Origin: Hyphococcus lacteus
GTDB lineage: Bacteria > Pseudomonadota > Alphaproteobacteria > Caulobacterales > Parvularculaceae
NCBI RefSeq assembly: GCF_041058985.1
Contig: NZ_JBEHZE010000002.1
Span: 62,001 to 126,000 of the forward strand
Length of the DNA stretch: 64,000 nt
Direction of reading: 5' to 3'
The notes below the pieces were generated by a model, which saw nothing but the letters and a program-made list of their open reading frames with translations, made no database searches and had not been told where the DNA came from. Both the position numbers and the translations under genes were made by a program. Positions 1-8,768 of this stretch are shown here, piece after piece (the first letter of the stretch is position 1; each line of letters begins with the position of its first letter).

Positions 1-674
1 AGCCGTGACCACTGAGCCATGGCTTCGTCATTTGAACGGAACGCCCCGACCTGAACAACATGAGTACCGCCACTCGCCGCGGCAGAATTGCGCGACGCCG
101 GACGGACATTACTCGCCGTTGTTGCGGGGGTCACGCTAACTGTTGCCGGTGCTGTATTTCGTGCCGTATCCTTGGGCTTTGGTGTCGGTGCCGTTTCAGG
201 CCCCAGCGTTGCAGCATCTTCTTGTTTCAAGCTCGCGAGACGATCTTCGACTTCATCGGTGATGTCGGTGGTCGTTGTTTCTGCCTGAGATGCGAGTGCA
301 CCAATGGTGTCTTCTACATTGCGTGTAACTGGCTCTTCCGGGCCTTCGGCCAAGGTTGTCACTGGCTCCGGGTCGTTGCCGTCAAGCGCGTCATAAACTT
401 CGCGGTCGGCAACAGTCTCGGAATTGTCAGCGGTTTCAATCTTGATCGGCTCAGGATCAGCAGCAACATAAGGCATCTCAGCCGCACCACCCTCGCGTCC
501 GGCTTTCATGCCTTGGTTATAAGATATCCACACCACCGACACAAAAGCGCCGATCATGACAATACCCATGATCAATACGACTAGTCCCGACAGGCCGCGA
601 TCATCATCATCGTCGAACTCGTCATATTCTTGATAGTCGTCTTCGTAGGTCTCTTCATGTGCTGCGTTGGTCAT
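1..674 (-). CDS. SPOR-domain membrane protein, partial (C-terminus beyond window)
   Basis: An open frame runs from ATG at 674 down to base 1 without a stop. The protein begins with an acidic cytoplasmic stretch rich in E and D (residues 1-25), then one membrane segment (about residues 27-50: GLSGLVVLIMGIVMIGAFVS), then a long low-complexity P/T/A/E-rich linker. Near the window edge it reads THVVQVGAFRSNDEAMAQW, the start of a SPOR domain, which in this family binds denuded septal peptidoglycan. It is a bitopic inner-membrane protein with the linker and SPOR domain in the periplasm. It lies downstream of dgt on the same strand, as in many alphaproteobacteria, but without argS between them. The last roughly 60 residues are outside the window. 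The overlapping plus-strand frames are shadows of this gene. Confidence 0.85.
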   Translation of the reverse strand, partial: MTNAAHEETYEDDYQEYDEFDDDDDRGLSGLVVLIMGIVMIGAFVSVVWISYNQGMKAGREGGAAEMPYVAADPEPIKIETADNSETVADREVYDALDGNDPEPVTTLAEGPEEPVTRNVEDTIGALASQAETTTTDITDEVEDRLASLKQEDAATLGPETAPTPKPKDTARNTAPATVSVTPATTASNVRPASRNSAAASGGTHVVQVGAFRSNDEAMAQWSR

Positions 675-836
675 GGTCCTAAACCGCTCCTTGGCAGACG
701 TCGTTATCATAACGTCTGTATCATCTGTATGCGCCCGAAAGTCATAGGCGCGCTAATTCATAACGCAAGAGCGTTTGTCTAATCGCTCTTTTACGAACAC
801 TGCCGCAGAACTGCGGGCGCTCTGAAAATTCCCACC

Positions 837-856
837 CGATTCGGCCACCCGAATCG
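837..856. terminator. Small perfect stem-loop between dgt and the SPOR gene
   Basis: Two 8-base arms (837-844 and 849-856) pair perfectly around a 4-base loop. It sits 46 bases beyond the dgt stop, so it could end dgt transcripts, but no good T-run follows on the minus strand. A second weaker inverted pair (about 766-789) lies nearby. Treat as a possible weak terminator or mRNA 3' structure. Confidence 0.3.
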
Positions 857-901
857 CTTTGCGTCGTTCATTCTACCACCTTAGCGCCAAATGATGGAGC
901 T

Positions 902-2149
902 TTAGCCGTCAAATTCGACACCAAAAAGGCGGCGATACTCGCGCGAGGCATATCGGTCGGTCATTCCTGCAATATAATCACAAACTACGCGCGCAAGCCT
1001 TGCTTCGCTTGCCCCCTCATAGCGCCCACGCCATTCTGGCGGCAATGTTTCTGGCTCGTGGAAAAACAAGTCGAACAAAGATTTAATGATTCTCTTTGCC
1101 TGACTGCGCGCACGATTGACCTTGTAGTGACGATACATATTCTCGTGAAGAAACGCGCGCAAACCACTGAGATCTCGATCCATCTCTGGGGAAAATGCAC
1201 TGTAAGCTTGCTTCGCACGGCGCACAGCATCCGCACTGGCGGGCTTACCCTCCGCAAGCCGTCGCTTGGTTTCCTGCAAGACATCGACAACCATTGCGCC
1301 AATTAGATCTGAAACAGCCTCAGCAATCAGGATATCACGGGGCGCATCGGGGAAACGCGCTTCGGCATCGCGCAATGCGGAACCAACAAGCGGCACTTCG
1401 CGCGCTGCCGCAAAATCAAAAAGCCCCGCTCGAAGCCCATCATCAACATCATGATTGTTATAAGCGATATCATCCGCCAGCGCCGAGACCTGCGCTTCTA
1501 GCGATGGATATGTCGCAAGCCAAAGATCATGCCCTTTGGCATATTCAACGATGGCCGCTGGTAATGGGTCATTCTTTTGCGCAAGCGGCCCGGTCAATGG
1601 CCCATTATGTTTGACGACGCCCTCTAATGTTTCCCAGGTAAGGTTCAGCCCATCAAATTCTGCGTGTCGGCGTTCTAGTTTCGTCAAAAGGCGTAATGTT
1701 TGAGCGTTGTGATCAAAACCGTCATATTTTGCCATGCATTCGACCAGAACATCTTCACCTGTATGGCCAAATGGTGGGTGACCAAGGTCATGCGCCAAGG
1801 CAAGACATTCCGCGAGGTCTTCATCAAGTTTGAGCGCGCGGGCGAGCGTTCGGGCGATCTGGGCAACCTCTAGAGAATGGGTCAGACGCGTTCGGTAATG
1901 ATCACCCTCCTGAGAGACGAAAACCTGCGTTTTGTGCTTTAGCCGACGAAAAGCCACCGCATGAACAACCCGGTCGCGGTCGCGCTGGAACGGCGTGCGG
2001 AACGCGCTTTCCGGATCCGAGTGTAGCCTGCCACGGGTTTCCTCAGCGCGCGCCGCATAGGGCGCGAGTGGCGCTGGAAACGCCATAGGTTTTACGCCAA
2101 GAGTCGCTTTTTCTGACATATTTTCAGTCACTTGCGCCTGTATCCGCAC
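902..2149 (-). CDS. dgt: dNTP triphosphohydrolase (dGTPase-like, HD superfamily)
   Basis: A 415-residue protein of the alphaproteobacterial dGTPase-like type. Such enzymes hydrolyse dNTPs to nucleoside and triphosphate and help control dNTP pools in the cytoplasm. The HD-type metal site is visible: H91 in RLTHSLEV, H120-D121 in LALAHDLGHPPFGHTGE, with H124 and H129 of the family-specific extension. The chosen start is a GTG at 2149; an in-frame ATG at 2119 (MSEKATL) is a credible alternative because the first 10 residues are not obviously conserved. It is divergent from erpA across about 200 bases, a common alphaproteobacterial arrangement. The GTP-versus-general dNTP specificity cannot be read from sequence. 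Confidence 0.92.
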   Translation of the reverse strand: MRIQAQVTENMSEKATLGVKPMAFPAPLAPYAARAEETRGRLHSDPESAFRTPFQRDRDRVVHAVAFRRLKHKTQVFVSQEGDHYRTRLTHSLEVAQIARTLARALKLDEDLAECLALAHDLGHPPFGHTGEDVLVECMAKYDGFDHNAQTLRLLTKLERRHAEFDGLNLTWETLEGVVKHNGPLTGPLAQKNDPLPAAIVEYAKGHDLWLATYPSLEAQVSALADDIAYNNHDVDDGLRAGLFDFAAAREVPLVGSALRDAEARFPDAPRDILIAEAVSDLIGAMVVDVLQETKRRLAEGKPASADAVRRAKQAYSAFSPEMDRDLSGLRAFLHENMYRHYKVNRARSQAKRIIKSLFDLFFHEPETLPPEWRGRYEGASEARLARVVCDYIAGMTDRYASREYRRLFGVEFDG

Positions 2150-2348
2150 TCTTTACTCTCAAATTATGTAGCCGCCCTATCGTCCTTCTCTGCCGATTCC
2201 ATTAAGGATGTCGGCTTAAATATCGTTGATGTGCCAAGTTTTTCCCAATGCCATATCGAAAACTTGATCAAAAATTGAGGCTCTTGGGTGAACATAGCAC
2301 ATCACACCCCCTCGAATTTCCGGGACAACCTCCCTATGTTCGAGCCAT

Positions 2349-2705
2349 ATGAGTAAAACGAGCGAAGTTATGTCCGACGTCAATCCTGTTTCCGTTTCTG
2401 ACCGCGCCGCAAAGCGCATCGCCGCTATCCTGTCAAAGGAGCCTGCGGGGTCGATGTTGCGGGTGGCCGTCGAGGGCGGCGGATGTTCCGGCTTTCAGTA
2501 CAAATTCGATATCGTCTCCGACCGCGACGATGATGACCTTGCGCTCGATGCCGACGGTTTTGCGGTGCTGATCGATTCTGTTTCGGTCGAATATCTCAGC
2601 GGCTCCGTGATTGATTTCTCCGACGAGCTAATTGGTGCTGCATTCAAAATCGAGAACCCGAACGCAACGGCGTCATGTGGCTGCGGTACGAGCTTTTCTC
2701 TTTAA
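2349..2705 (+). CDS. erpA: A-type iron-sulfur cluster carrier (ErpA/IscA family)
   Basis: A 118-residue A-type carrier that accepts Fe-S clusters and passes them to apo-enzymes. The three conserved cysteines are present: GGGCSGFQY in the middle and SCGCGTSFSL at the C-terminus. The length suits the family. The first ATG (2349) has little ribosome-binding sequence; an in-frame ATG at 2370 behind GAGCGAAG is an alternative start that gives the more usual short N-terminus. In relatives it is often followed directly by xth; here five other genes (2.7-5.6 kb) lie between the two. Gene name by family and by position opposite dgt. Confidence 0.9.
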   Translation: MSKTSEVMSDVNPVSVSDRAAKRIAAILSKEPAGSMLRVAVEGGGCSGFQYKFDIVSDRDDDDLALDADGFAVLIDSVSVEYLSGSVIDFSDELIGAAFKIENPNATASCGCGTSFSL

Positions 2706-2737
2706 TCAGTTGAGCTGATTTGTAGGGCACTAGGGGA

Positions 2738-3610
2738 ATGAAGCTGCAGCGGATACGAATTTTAGTATCAATACCACTCGTCATTAAAGTGACGATCTTA
2801 GCAGCAATTTTAGTCAGTTTAGCCGGTTTCTTACTTTGGTCCGGAGATCTTTGCGTACCTTGGAATGCGAGTGACGCTTGCAGTGTGGACTGGCAAGCAA
2901 CAGGAGGAATATTCTCAGCTATTGCCATCGGGATAACTGCTTACGTTGCTCACCAAGGCCTAAAGACATGGCGGGATCAGCACCATGCAAAACTAGCAAT
3001 GGAAGCGTTAAGCGCGATTCATGAAGGCGTTGCCGACCTCCGTTCTGCTATAAGCTCTCAAGCGATCTCCGATTTTGCTACGCCCGCTCAATCAGACCTA
3101 GAAAATTCAGATCGTTATAGAGCTTACTTACTGAACCGTAGCTTCGAAAGTGCGCGTAGGTTCCGGGACAGCGCAATAAATTCTCGGAGATTATGGGCAA
3201 AGATTGAAACCTTAGGAAGTCAAATTAGAGCCAATGAAAAGACTACAGTCGGTGGCCCCAACCCTTGGGAAGAGCTTGTGTCGTTACGATATGAATTGCT
3301 GGACGATGCTTACCTTCTAAAGGCCTACGAGGAGCATATTCGGCGTGGAGAAACGACGGAATTTGGTTTATGCGGTAACAACCAACCCGAAACAGATTTA
3401 GAGCGTGCGAAAGAAATGTTCCCTCACGAAATTCGCGGACGATCAGGCCTATACATCGGAGAAACCGAAATTTCTAACGGTTCTTTTTCTGACCGACAAA
3501 GAGAGCTTCGCGAAAAAATTCAAGGTATAGTCACGATGGCACGCTACACGAGCTTTCAACTGACAGGAAAAGAGTGGACACCGGAAAATAAGTACGAGAT
3601 CCCCGGCTGA
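2738..3610 (+). CDS. Membrane protein of unknown function, AT-richer than its neighbours
   Basis: I do not recognise a family for this 290-residue protein. It has two membrane segments near the N-terminus (about residues 10-35, ending in GFLLW, and residues 50-70 with GGIFSAIAIGITAYVAHQG), then a charged cytoplasmic-looking helical region that begins HQGLKTWRDQHHAKLAMEAL and runs to the C-terminus. Two cysteines lie between the membrane segments. The codon use leans to TTA, AGA and AAT-rich codons, unlike the GC-richer genes around it, and it sits between erpA and a convergent gene. Small proteins of this shape (two N-terminal helices and a soluble tail) are frequent in accessory regions. Foreign origin is an inference from base composition only. 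Confidence 0.7.
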   Translation: MKLQRIRILVSIPLVIKVTILAAILVSLAGFLLWSGDLCVPWNASDACSVDWQATGGIFSAIAIGITAYVAHQGLKTWRDQHHAKLAMEALSAIHEGVADLRSAISSQAISDFATPAQSDLENSDRYRAYLLNRSFESARRFRDSAINSRRLWAKIETLGSQIRANEKTTVGGPNPWEELVSLRYELLDDAYLLKAYEEHIRRGETTEFGLCGNNQPETDLERAKEMFPHEIRGRSGLYIGETEISNGSFSDRQRELREKIQGIVTMARYTSFQLTGKEWTPENKYEIPG

Positions 3611-3622
3611 TTGCCTCCCGCC

Positions 3623-4282
3623 CTACTCTAGCACCGTTACAATATTAGAGCCTTCGCTCATCAATTCCCGGCCAGAGACAAAATAGTCTTTGCCGCGCCA
3701 TTCCACCGCAAGTTTTTCACGCCAATTCGGGTCCATTTCGGAGTTGACGAAATAGCGGTGGAAAAACTTGTTTGACGACATCCGTTTGTCAAAAGCGGGT
3801 TCGTCAATTTTCTCGCCCGTATAAACGTCATAGACCGATGGTTCGTGGAACATAAAGCGCGATGATGCGGCCGCATATCGCTCTTCGCCCTGTAGGAAAA
3901 TCGGCACGCACATCGAATAACAAGACCGCCGACCACGCACTCGCGTATCGACGATATGGGTGCGTTTCATCTTATTGATTTCGCGAATAACCAATTCGCC
4001 TTCACCCAGCGCGCCGCCCGGTGAATGAAGGTCAATTACGATCCGGTTTGTTTGACCCTTATACTCGCGAAATGCTTCAGCAAAACGGCGTGCCATGGGG
4101 ACTTCGACATCATTACGCCAATAGAATACGGCCGTTTCCGGGTCATCAGGGTCAAGCTTGACCACCAATCGGCCCTGATCTTGGAACACAAGGTCTTCAT
4201 TACGGGCCATCAGAATGGCCGTGATCGCGAATAAGACCAATGTCACAACCAAAGTCAGCCGATTTTTTTGTTTATGCGTCAC
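3623..4282 (-). CDS. ClpP/crotonase-like membrane-anchored protein
   Basis: A 219-residue protein with an N-terminal membrane anchor or signal (LTLVVTLVLFAITAILMA) and a ClpP/crotonase-type fold in the remainder. The strand IVIDLHSPGGALGEGELV matches the oxyanion-loop region of periplasmic ClpP-like proteins, and RRSCYSMCVPIFLQGEERY followed by SRFMFHEP matches the region that carries the catalytic Ser and His in this group (the serine is S in CYSMC, the histidine is in FHEP). It probably acts outside the cytoplasmic membrane, possibly as a protease of unknown substrate. Divergent from the nitroreductase gene, and its 3' end meets that of the AT-rich gene at 3610 with 12 bases between. Confidence 0.75.
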   Translation of the reverse strand: MTHKQKNRLTLVVTLVLFAITAILMARNEDLVFQDQGRLVVKLDPDDPETAVFYWRNDVEVPMARRFAEAFREYKGQTNRIVIDLHSPGGALGEGELVIREINKMKRTHIVDTRVRGRRSCYSMCVPIFLQGEERYAAASSRFMFHEPSVYDVYTGEKIDEPAFDKRMSSNKFFHRYFVNSEMDPNWREKLAVEWRGKDYFVSGRELMSEGSNIVTVLE

Positions 4283-4403
4283 TGCCAGTATCCGTCGTCT
4301 TTGATGTCCTTGGTATCATTATTCATGATATGGTTTACTTCTCGCCCCGAACAAGCCCGAATAGCGCACCTTTAGACCGGACAGGCCAACAACTGAACAA
4401 ATC

Positions 4404-5075
4404 ATGAGTATTGCTGAGACGATCAAATCTCGTATCTCTACCCGCGCGTTTCTTGATACGCCCGTGAACGAACATGAATTGCGTGAAATTCTTGATGTTG
4501 CTCGTTGGTCCCCATCTGGCGGAAATCTTCAGCCTTGGCGCGTGCATGTGGTTTCAGGTGATGCGCGGGCGCGACTTATTGAAACTGTAAAAAAAGCGAT
4601 TGCTGAAAATCCGTTTGCGGACGAATCTGAAATTGCGATTTACCCGCCAAAACTCGGCGAGCCATGGCGCACAAGGCGATATGAACTCGGCGAGGCCATG
4701 TATCAAAAACTCGAAATTCCGCGCGAGGATAAGCCCGCGCGCATTGCCCATCTTTTGCGAAATTACGAATTCTTCGGCGCGCCGGTTGGGTTGTTCTTTT
4801 CGCTTGATCGCCAATTTGACAAAGGGCAATGGGCGCATTTAGGCATGTTTATGCAATCCATCGCGCTTGTCGCCGCTGAACGCGGCCTTTCTAGCTGTAT
4901 GCAAGAGGCTTGGACCGCACGGGCAAAATCCGTTTCGGCTTTTTTGGGCCTCGCAGCCGAAGAACAGCTTTATTGCGGCATGGCTTTAGGGTATGGCGAC
5001 ACAACAGAAAAAGTAAATCAACTGCGCTCGTCGCGAGTTACCGTCGATGAATTCGCGACCTTTATGACAGAATAG
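4404..5075 (+). CDS. Nitroreductase-family FMN oxidoreductase
   Basis: A 223-residue protein of the nitroreductase family, flavin enzymes that reduce nitro compounds, quinones or related substrates with NAD(P)H. The N-terminal FMN-binding signature IKSRISTRAFLD and the loop ARWSPSGGNLQPWRVHVV are clear, as is the C-terminal GMALGYGD that closes the flavin site. The start has little Shine-Dalgarno sequence but matches the family's N-terminus. It is followed 6 bases later by an SRPBCC-protein gene and then xth, so these are probably co-transcribed. The physiological substrate cannot be deduced. Confidence 0.88.
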   Translation: MSIAETIKSRISTRAFLDTPVNEHELREILDVARWSPSGGNLQPWRVHVVSGDARARLIETVKKAIAENPFADESEIAIYPPKLGEPWRTRRYELGEAMYQKLEIPREDKPARIAHLLRNYEFFGAPVGLFFSLDRQFDKGQWAHLGMFMQSIALVAAERGLSSCMQEAWTARAKSVSAFLGLAAEEQLYCGMALGYGDTTEKVNQLRSSRVTVDEFATFMTE

Positions 5076-5081
5076 ATTTTT

Positions 5082-5558
5082 ATGACCGTTCAACTAACAG
5101 TTTGCGAAAATGTGAACGCCTCTACCCGGATTGTTTTTGATGCTGCCGTCAGCATTGATGCGCGCACACTTATTCAAAAAACCGGCTTCCTTCCCGGCGT
5201 CCATAACGTTGAAGGGCATGATGCCCCATGGTCAACGGTTGGCGAAATCCGGCAGTACACTTTAACGGACAAATCATCCGTACGCGAAGAACTAACCAAT
5301 ATATCGCCTAGCAAAAACTTTACTTATCGTCTGACAAAATTCACTGGTGCATTCGCGCCCTTGATTAGCGGCGCTCGCGCTGATTGGCACTTCACTCAAC
5401 TCGGTCAAGAAAAAACCAAAATCGAGTGGACCTATGCCTTCACGCCCACAAGCGCCATCGCAGAACCCATTGTGTGGTTTATTGTCAAATTATTTTGGCC
5501 CCGTTACCTCAAAAATGCGCTGGAACGCGTCAAAGAAAGAGCCGAGAGCCCATCGTGA
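5082..5558 (+). CDS. SRPBCC-family ligand-binding protein
   Basis: A 158-residue protein with the START/Bet v 1-like helix-grip arrangement: an N-terminal strand (MTVQLTVCENVNASTRIVFD), a mid region of strands, and a C-terminal amphipathic helix ending LKNALERVKERAE. Proteins of this kind bind hydrophobic ligands or act as cyclases. It follows the nitroreductase gene by 6 bases and its TGA overlaps the GTG start of xth. No active-site residues are diagnostic, so ligand and role are unknown. Confidence 0.7.
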   Translation: MTVQLTVCENVNASTRIVFDAAVSIDARTLIQKTGFLPGVHNVEGHDAPWSTVGEIRQYTLTDKSSVREELTNISPSKNFTYRLTKFTGAFAPLISGARADWHFTQLGQEKTKIEWTYAFTPTSAIAEPIVWFIVKLFWPRYLKNALERVKERAESPS

Positions 5559-6337
5559 AAATTGCGACCTTTAACGTCAATTCCATCAATGCCCGCCTAC
5601 CCCGCATTTTGGAATGGTTCGACAATACCACACCGGATGTTGCGGTATTGCAGGAAATAAAATGTATCGACGAAAAATTTCCAGCGCTCGAATTTGAAGA
5701 TCGTGGCTACAATGTCGTGGTTCACGGTCAAAAAACTTATAATGGTGTGGCGCTTCTATCCAAGCATCCCATTGACGATGTGATGCGCGGTCTGCCCGGC
5801 GACGATAGTGACGAGCAAGCCCGCTATATCGAAGCATTGATAATGCCCGATCATGCCGAACCAGTGCGCGTGGGCGGCCTTTATCTGCCTAATGGCAATC
5901 CAGTGCCCGGTCCGAAATATGATTATAAGCTCGGATGGATGGCCCGCCTTCAGCGCCATGCTGAAACATTACTCAGTCACGAAGAGGCGTTTGTTCTCGC
6001 GGGCGATTACAACGCCATTCCGCAGGCGGAAGACACCCATGATCCCGCGGCGTGGGAAGGTGATGCGCTTTACCGGCCCGAAACTCGCGCGGCGTTCCGG
6101 GAGTTGCTTAACCTAGGTCTCACCGATGGATTGCGTCAGGCTAATCCGAGCGGCGTTTGTTATACCTTTTGGGATTATCAGCGCGGCTCATGGGAAAAAG
6201 ACAACGGCATCCGTATTGACCATTTGCTTATGTCGCCCCAAGCCGCTGACCGCTTTAAGGATGCTGGCATAGACCGTTCAGAACGCGGAAAAGAGAAGCC
6301 CTCTGACCACGTGCCTGTATGGATTGAGTTAATCTAG
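5555..6337 (+). CDS. xth: Exodeoxyribonuclease III
   Basis: A 260-residue exonuclease III/AP endonuclease of the EEP superfamily, acting in base-excision repair. The start is the GTG at 5555 (VKIATFNVNSINARLP), overlapping the previous stop by 4 bases; the longer frame beginning at 5384 would place an out-of-frame copy of the SRPBCC gene at the N-terminus and is not credible. Motifs: N in FNVNSIN, E in LQEIK, the GLYLPNGN loop, D and N in AGDYNAIP, and the terminal SDHVPVWIEL with catalytic Asp-His. Expected neighbour of dgt/erpA in this class of bacteria. Confidence 0.93.
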   Translation: MKIATFNVNSINARLPRILEWFDNTTPDVAVLQEIKCIDEKFPALEFEDRGYNVVVHGQKTYNGVALLSKHPIDDVMRGLPGDDSDEQARYIEALIMPDHAEPVRVGGLYLPNGNPVPGPKYDYKLGWMARLQRHAETLLSHEEAFVLAGDYNAIPQAEDTHDPAAWEGDALYRPETRAAFRELLNLGLTDGLRQANPSGVCYTFWDYQRGSWEKDNGIRIDHLLMSPQAADRFKDAGIDRSERGKEKPSDHVPVWIELI

Positions 6338-6354
6338 AAAACCCGTTATCATTT

Positions 6355-7215
6355 GTGTTTCGGCGGTTTTTGACCGTATGGGGCGCAATTATTCGAAAAA
6401 TAATCTGCATATTGATTTTATTGTGGGCATTACCCGCATCCGCTCAGGATCGCCTAGACTTTCTTCAAAGTATCAAGCCACAAGGTTATCACCTCCTCCA
6501 ATCAGAAACGCTCGGTCGGCCTTTTCACATCTATGTTGACCTGCCTCGCGCTTATGATTGGGGTAACGATAAATACCCAGTGATTTATCTGCTTGATGGC
6601 GGCACAATGTATCCGCTTCTATCATCATACTTCCTGCTCATGACGATTGACGAACCGATGCCAGAGGCAATCATTGTCGGCATTTCTTATGGTGCCACTT
6701 CTGCCGCAGACGGAAACTTTCGGAGCACGGATTACACAGCCGAGGCTAAAGGGCGCGATCATTGGGGCGGTGCGCCCGCGTACCTCAATTTTCTAGAAAA
6801 TGAATTACTACCACTTATCGAAACGACCTATCGCACGGACACGAAGCATCGCGTTTTATTTGGGCAATCATTAGGCGGGCAGTTCGCGATCTATGCAGCG
6901 ATGACGCGACCTGAATTATTTTGGGGGTATATCGCCAGCAATCCTGCCCTACATCGCAATGTAGATTTTTTCCTCGACCTTGAGCCTGCAAGGCCTGCGA
7001 ATAAGACTCATCTTTTTATCGCTCAAGGTTCGCGTGACAATGAACGATTTCTTTCTCCCCGTGCGGCGTGGGTCACAAAATGGACCAATCAAACCCCGCC
7101 CTGGATTATGGCTGTGGAAACACTCGAAGATGAATATCATGCCTCGGCTGCCCCCCTTGCTTTTCGGGCCGGTATGCGGTGGTTGTTCTCGAATGATTCC
7201 GAGGTCCGAGAGTAA
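6355..7215 (+). CDS. Secreted alpha/beta-hydrolase esterase (esterase D / IroE-like)
   Basis: A 286-residue protein with a GTG start at 6355 and a signal peptide (hydrophobic IICILILLWALPASAQ, cleavage probably after ASA at about residue 30). The mature part is an esterase-D-like hydrolase: VIYLLDGGTMYP near residue 80 and the nucleophile elbow GQSLGG with S172. The C-terminal HAS motif near residue 262 (DEYHASAAPLAF) gives the catalytic His. Relatives hydrolyse small acyl esters or siderophore esters in the periplasm. It lies 17 bases after xth and 9 before the helicase gene. Substrate unknown. Confidence 0.8.
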   Translation: MFRRFLTVWGAIIRKIICILILLWALPASAQDRLDFLQSIKPQGYHLLQSETLGRPFHIYVDLPRAYDWGNDKYPVIYLLDGGTMYPLLSSYFLLMTIDEPMPEAIIVGISYGATSAADGNFRSTDYTAEAKGRDHWGGAPAYLNFLENELLPLIETTYRTDTKHRVLFGQSLGGQFAIYAAMTRPELFWGYIASNPALHRNVDFFLDLEPARPANKTHLFIAQGSRDNERFLSPRAAWVTKWTNQTPPWIMAVETLEDEYHASAAPLAFRAGMRWLFSNDSEVRE

Positions 7216-7224
7216 ACATCTAAA

Positions 7225-8313
7225 ATGAAATGGTCTGCAGAACAGGATAACGCGCTGGTCGCGGTTGAGCGCTGGCGTAACGCTGGCGATACACAGCTTT
7301 TCCGGCTGTTTGGCTATGCTGGTGCCGGCAAAACCACCATGGCGCGGCATATCGCCGAAAACGCCGGTGGCGAAGTCGCCTTCGCGGCATTTACCGGCAA
7401 GGCTGCCCATGTGATGCGCCAAAAAGGGTGCATCGGCGCAACAACAATCCACTCCCTCATCTATCGCCCAGCAAGCGACGAAGGCGAAGAAGGTGAACCC
7501 GCCTTTACGATCCGCCGTGATGCGCCAGCTTCAACCGCCGATCTAATCATCATTGATGAATGTTCGATGGTCGACGAAGAATTGGGCCGCGACCTTCTTT
7601 CGTTTGGCAAGCCGGTTCTCGTACTCGGCGACCCGGCGCAGCTCCCGCCCGTTAAAGGAGGCGGTTACTTCACCGAGAGCGATCCGGATTTCATGCTGAC
7701 TGAGATCCACCGGCAAGCCGCTGACAATCCGATCATCAGGTTATCTATGGCAATCCGCGAAGGCACTGAATTCGACGAACAATCTGAACTTTGTCAGATC
7801 GTCTCACGGCATGACATTTCAACCGATGCGATCATGGAAGCTGACCAAATCTTGGTCGGGGCCAATCGCACGCGTAAACGCTACAATGACCGCTTGCGCG
7901 AGCTACATGGCTATAGCGAAGATTCACCCGAAGGCGGCGAAAAACTCGTTTGCCTGCGGAATAATAAGAAAAAGGGTCTGCTTAATGGCGGGCTATGGTC
8001 CGTCGACCGCCGAATGAGTCCGCGTGGCGGGCGTGTTCGCTTTTCTGTCCGCCCCGAAGAAGGCGGCAAAGCGGTCACGGTTACCGTGCCCCGCGCGTTC
8101 TTCACCGACGGCCCAGAAAGCGTACCGTGGACCCAACGAAAAGGCGCAGACGAGTTTGACTATGGATACGCCCTTACGGTCCACAAAGCCCAAGGCTCTC
8201 AATGGGATAATGTGGTTTTGTTCGACGAGGGGTATATGTTCCGCGAACATCGCGCTCGCTGGCTTTATACGGGTGTGACCAGGGCCGCTGAACGCCTGAC
8301 ACTCGTTCGCTGA
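7225..8313 (+). CDS. RecD-like SF1 helicase/ATPase
   Basis: A 362-residue DNA helicase of the RecD/Dda-like SF1B group. Walker A is GYAGAGKTT (K36), Walker B is IIIDECSMVDEE, followed by VLVLGDPAQLPPV (motif III) and LTEIHRQ (motif IV region). The C-terminal UvrD_C_2 motif is YALTVHKAQGSQWDNVVLF and the arginine-finger strand is YTGVTRAAERL. It is much shorter than RecD and lacks RecBC partners here, so it resembles stand-alone ATP-dependent 5'-3' helicases found in many proteobacteria and phages. Role in repair or replication-fork maintenance is inferred from family only. Confidence 0.85.
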   Translation: MKWSAEQDNALVAVERWRNAGDTQLFRLFGYAGAGKTTMARHIAENAGGEVAFAAFTGKAAHVMRQKGCIGATTIHSLIYRPASDEGEEGEPAFTIRRDAPASTADLIIIDECSMVDEELGRDLLSFGKPVLVLGDPAQLPPVKGGGYFTESDPDFMLTEIHRQAADNPIIRLSMAIREGTEFDEQSELCQIVSRHDISTDAIMEADQILVGANRTRKRYNDRLRELHGYSEDSPEGGEKLVCLRNNKKKGLLNGGLWSVDRRMSPRGGRVRFSVRPEEGGKAVTVTVPRAFFTDGPESVPWTQRKGADEFDYGYALTVHKAQGSQWDNVVLFDEGYMFREHRARWLYTGVTRAAERLTLVR

Positions 8314-8374
8314 GCCCTTGCGGGCGAAACAAACCTTGTTAGACTCACTTCTTTTGCAATGAAGGGAGCGGCTC

Positions 8375-8761
8375 ATGGATATTCAGCAGTCGGTAAAAAC
8401 GGTTCTAAACAGTTACGCAAAATTCGAGGGCCGTTCGGGCCGATCCGAATATTGGTGGTGGGTACTGGCCTATATCATCGCCGCGGTTATCTGTAGCGTC
8501 ATTGGATCGATGTTGGGGATGGGCCAACTCGTGGTCAATCTTTTGGCTCTTGCTTTACTCGTTCCCAATATTGCGGTTGGTGTCAGGCGTTTTCACGACA
8601 TCGGAAAATCTGGCTGGTGGCTGCTGATTGGCTTGATCCCTCTGGTGGGCTGGATCGCAGTCATCTATTTCGCCGCCCAACCATCCGTCGGTCCGAATGA
8701 ATATGGCGAAGGCCCACAAGGCCCTGTCGCACCTAGCGGACCAGACAATATCGCAAATTAA
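8375..8761 (+). CDS. DUF805 membrane protein
   Basis: A 128-residue inner-membrane protein. It carries the DUF805 hallmarks: an N-terminal FEGRSGRSEYWWWVL, several hydrophobic helices, and the cytoplasmic motif VGVRRFHDIGKSGWWLL followed by FAAQPSVGPNEYG. The ATG at 8375 has a good ribosome site (GGGAG, 6 bases before). Members are widespread and of unknown function. A symmetric hairpin follows the stop and separates it from the convergent DUF3137 gene. Confidence 0.9.
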   Translation: MDIQQSVKTVLNSYAKFEGRSGRSEYWWWVLAYIIAAVICSVIGSMLGMGQLVVNLLALALLVPNIAVGVRRFHDIGKSGWWLLIGLIPLVGWIAVIYFAAQPSVGPNEYGEGPQGPVAPSGPDNIAN

Positions 8762-8768
8762 TTCGAGA

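Noticed and set aside
60..584. Plus-strand frame of 174 codons in the SPOR region
   Set aside because: The minus-strand frame from 674 has a sensible start, a membrane helix and SPOR motif; the plus-strand product is Cys/Arg-rich without any pattern, which is typical of an antisense shadow.
5384..5554. Extended start of the xth product
   Set aside because: It overlaps the SRPBCC gene in another frame and the sequence from GTG 5555 has the usual ExoIII N-terminus.
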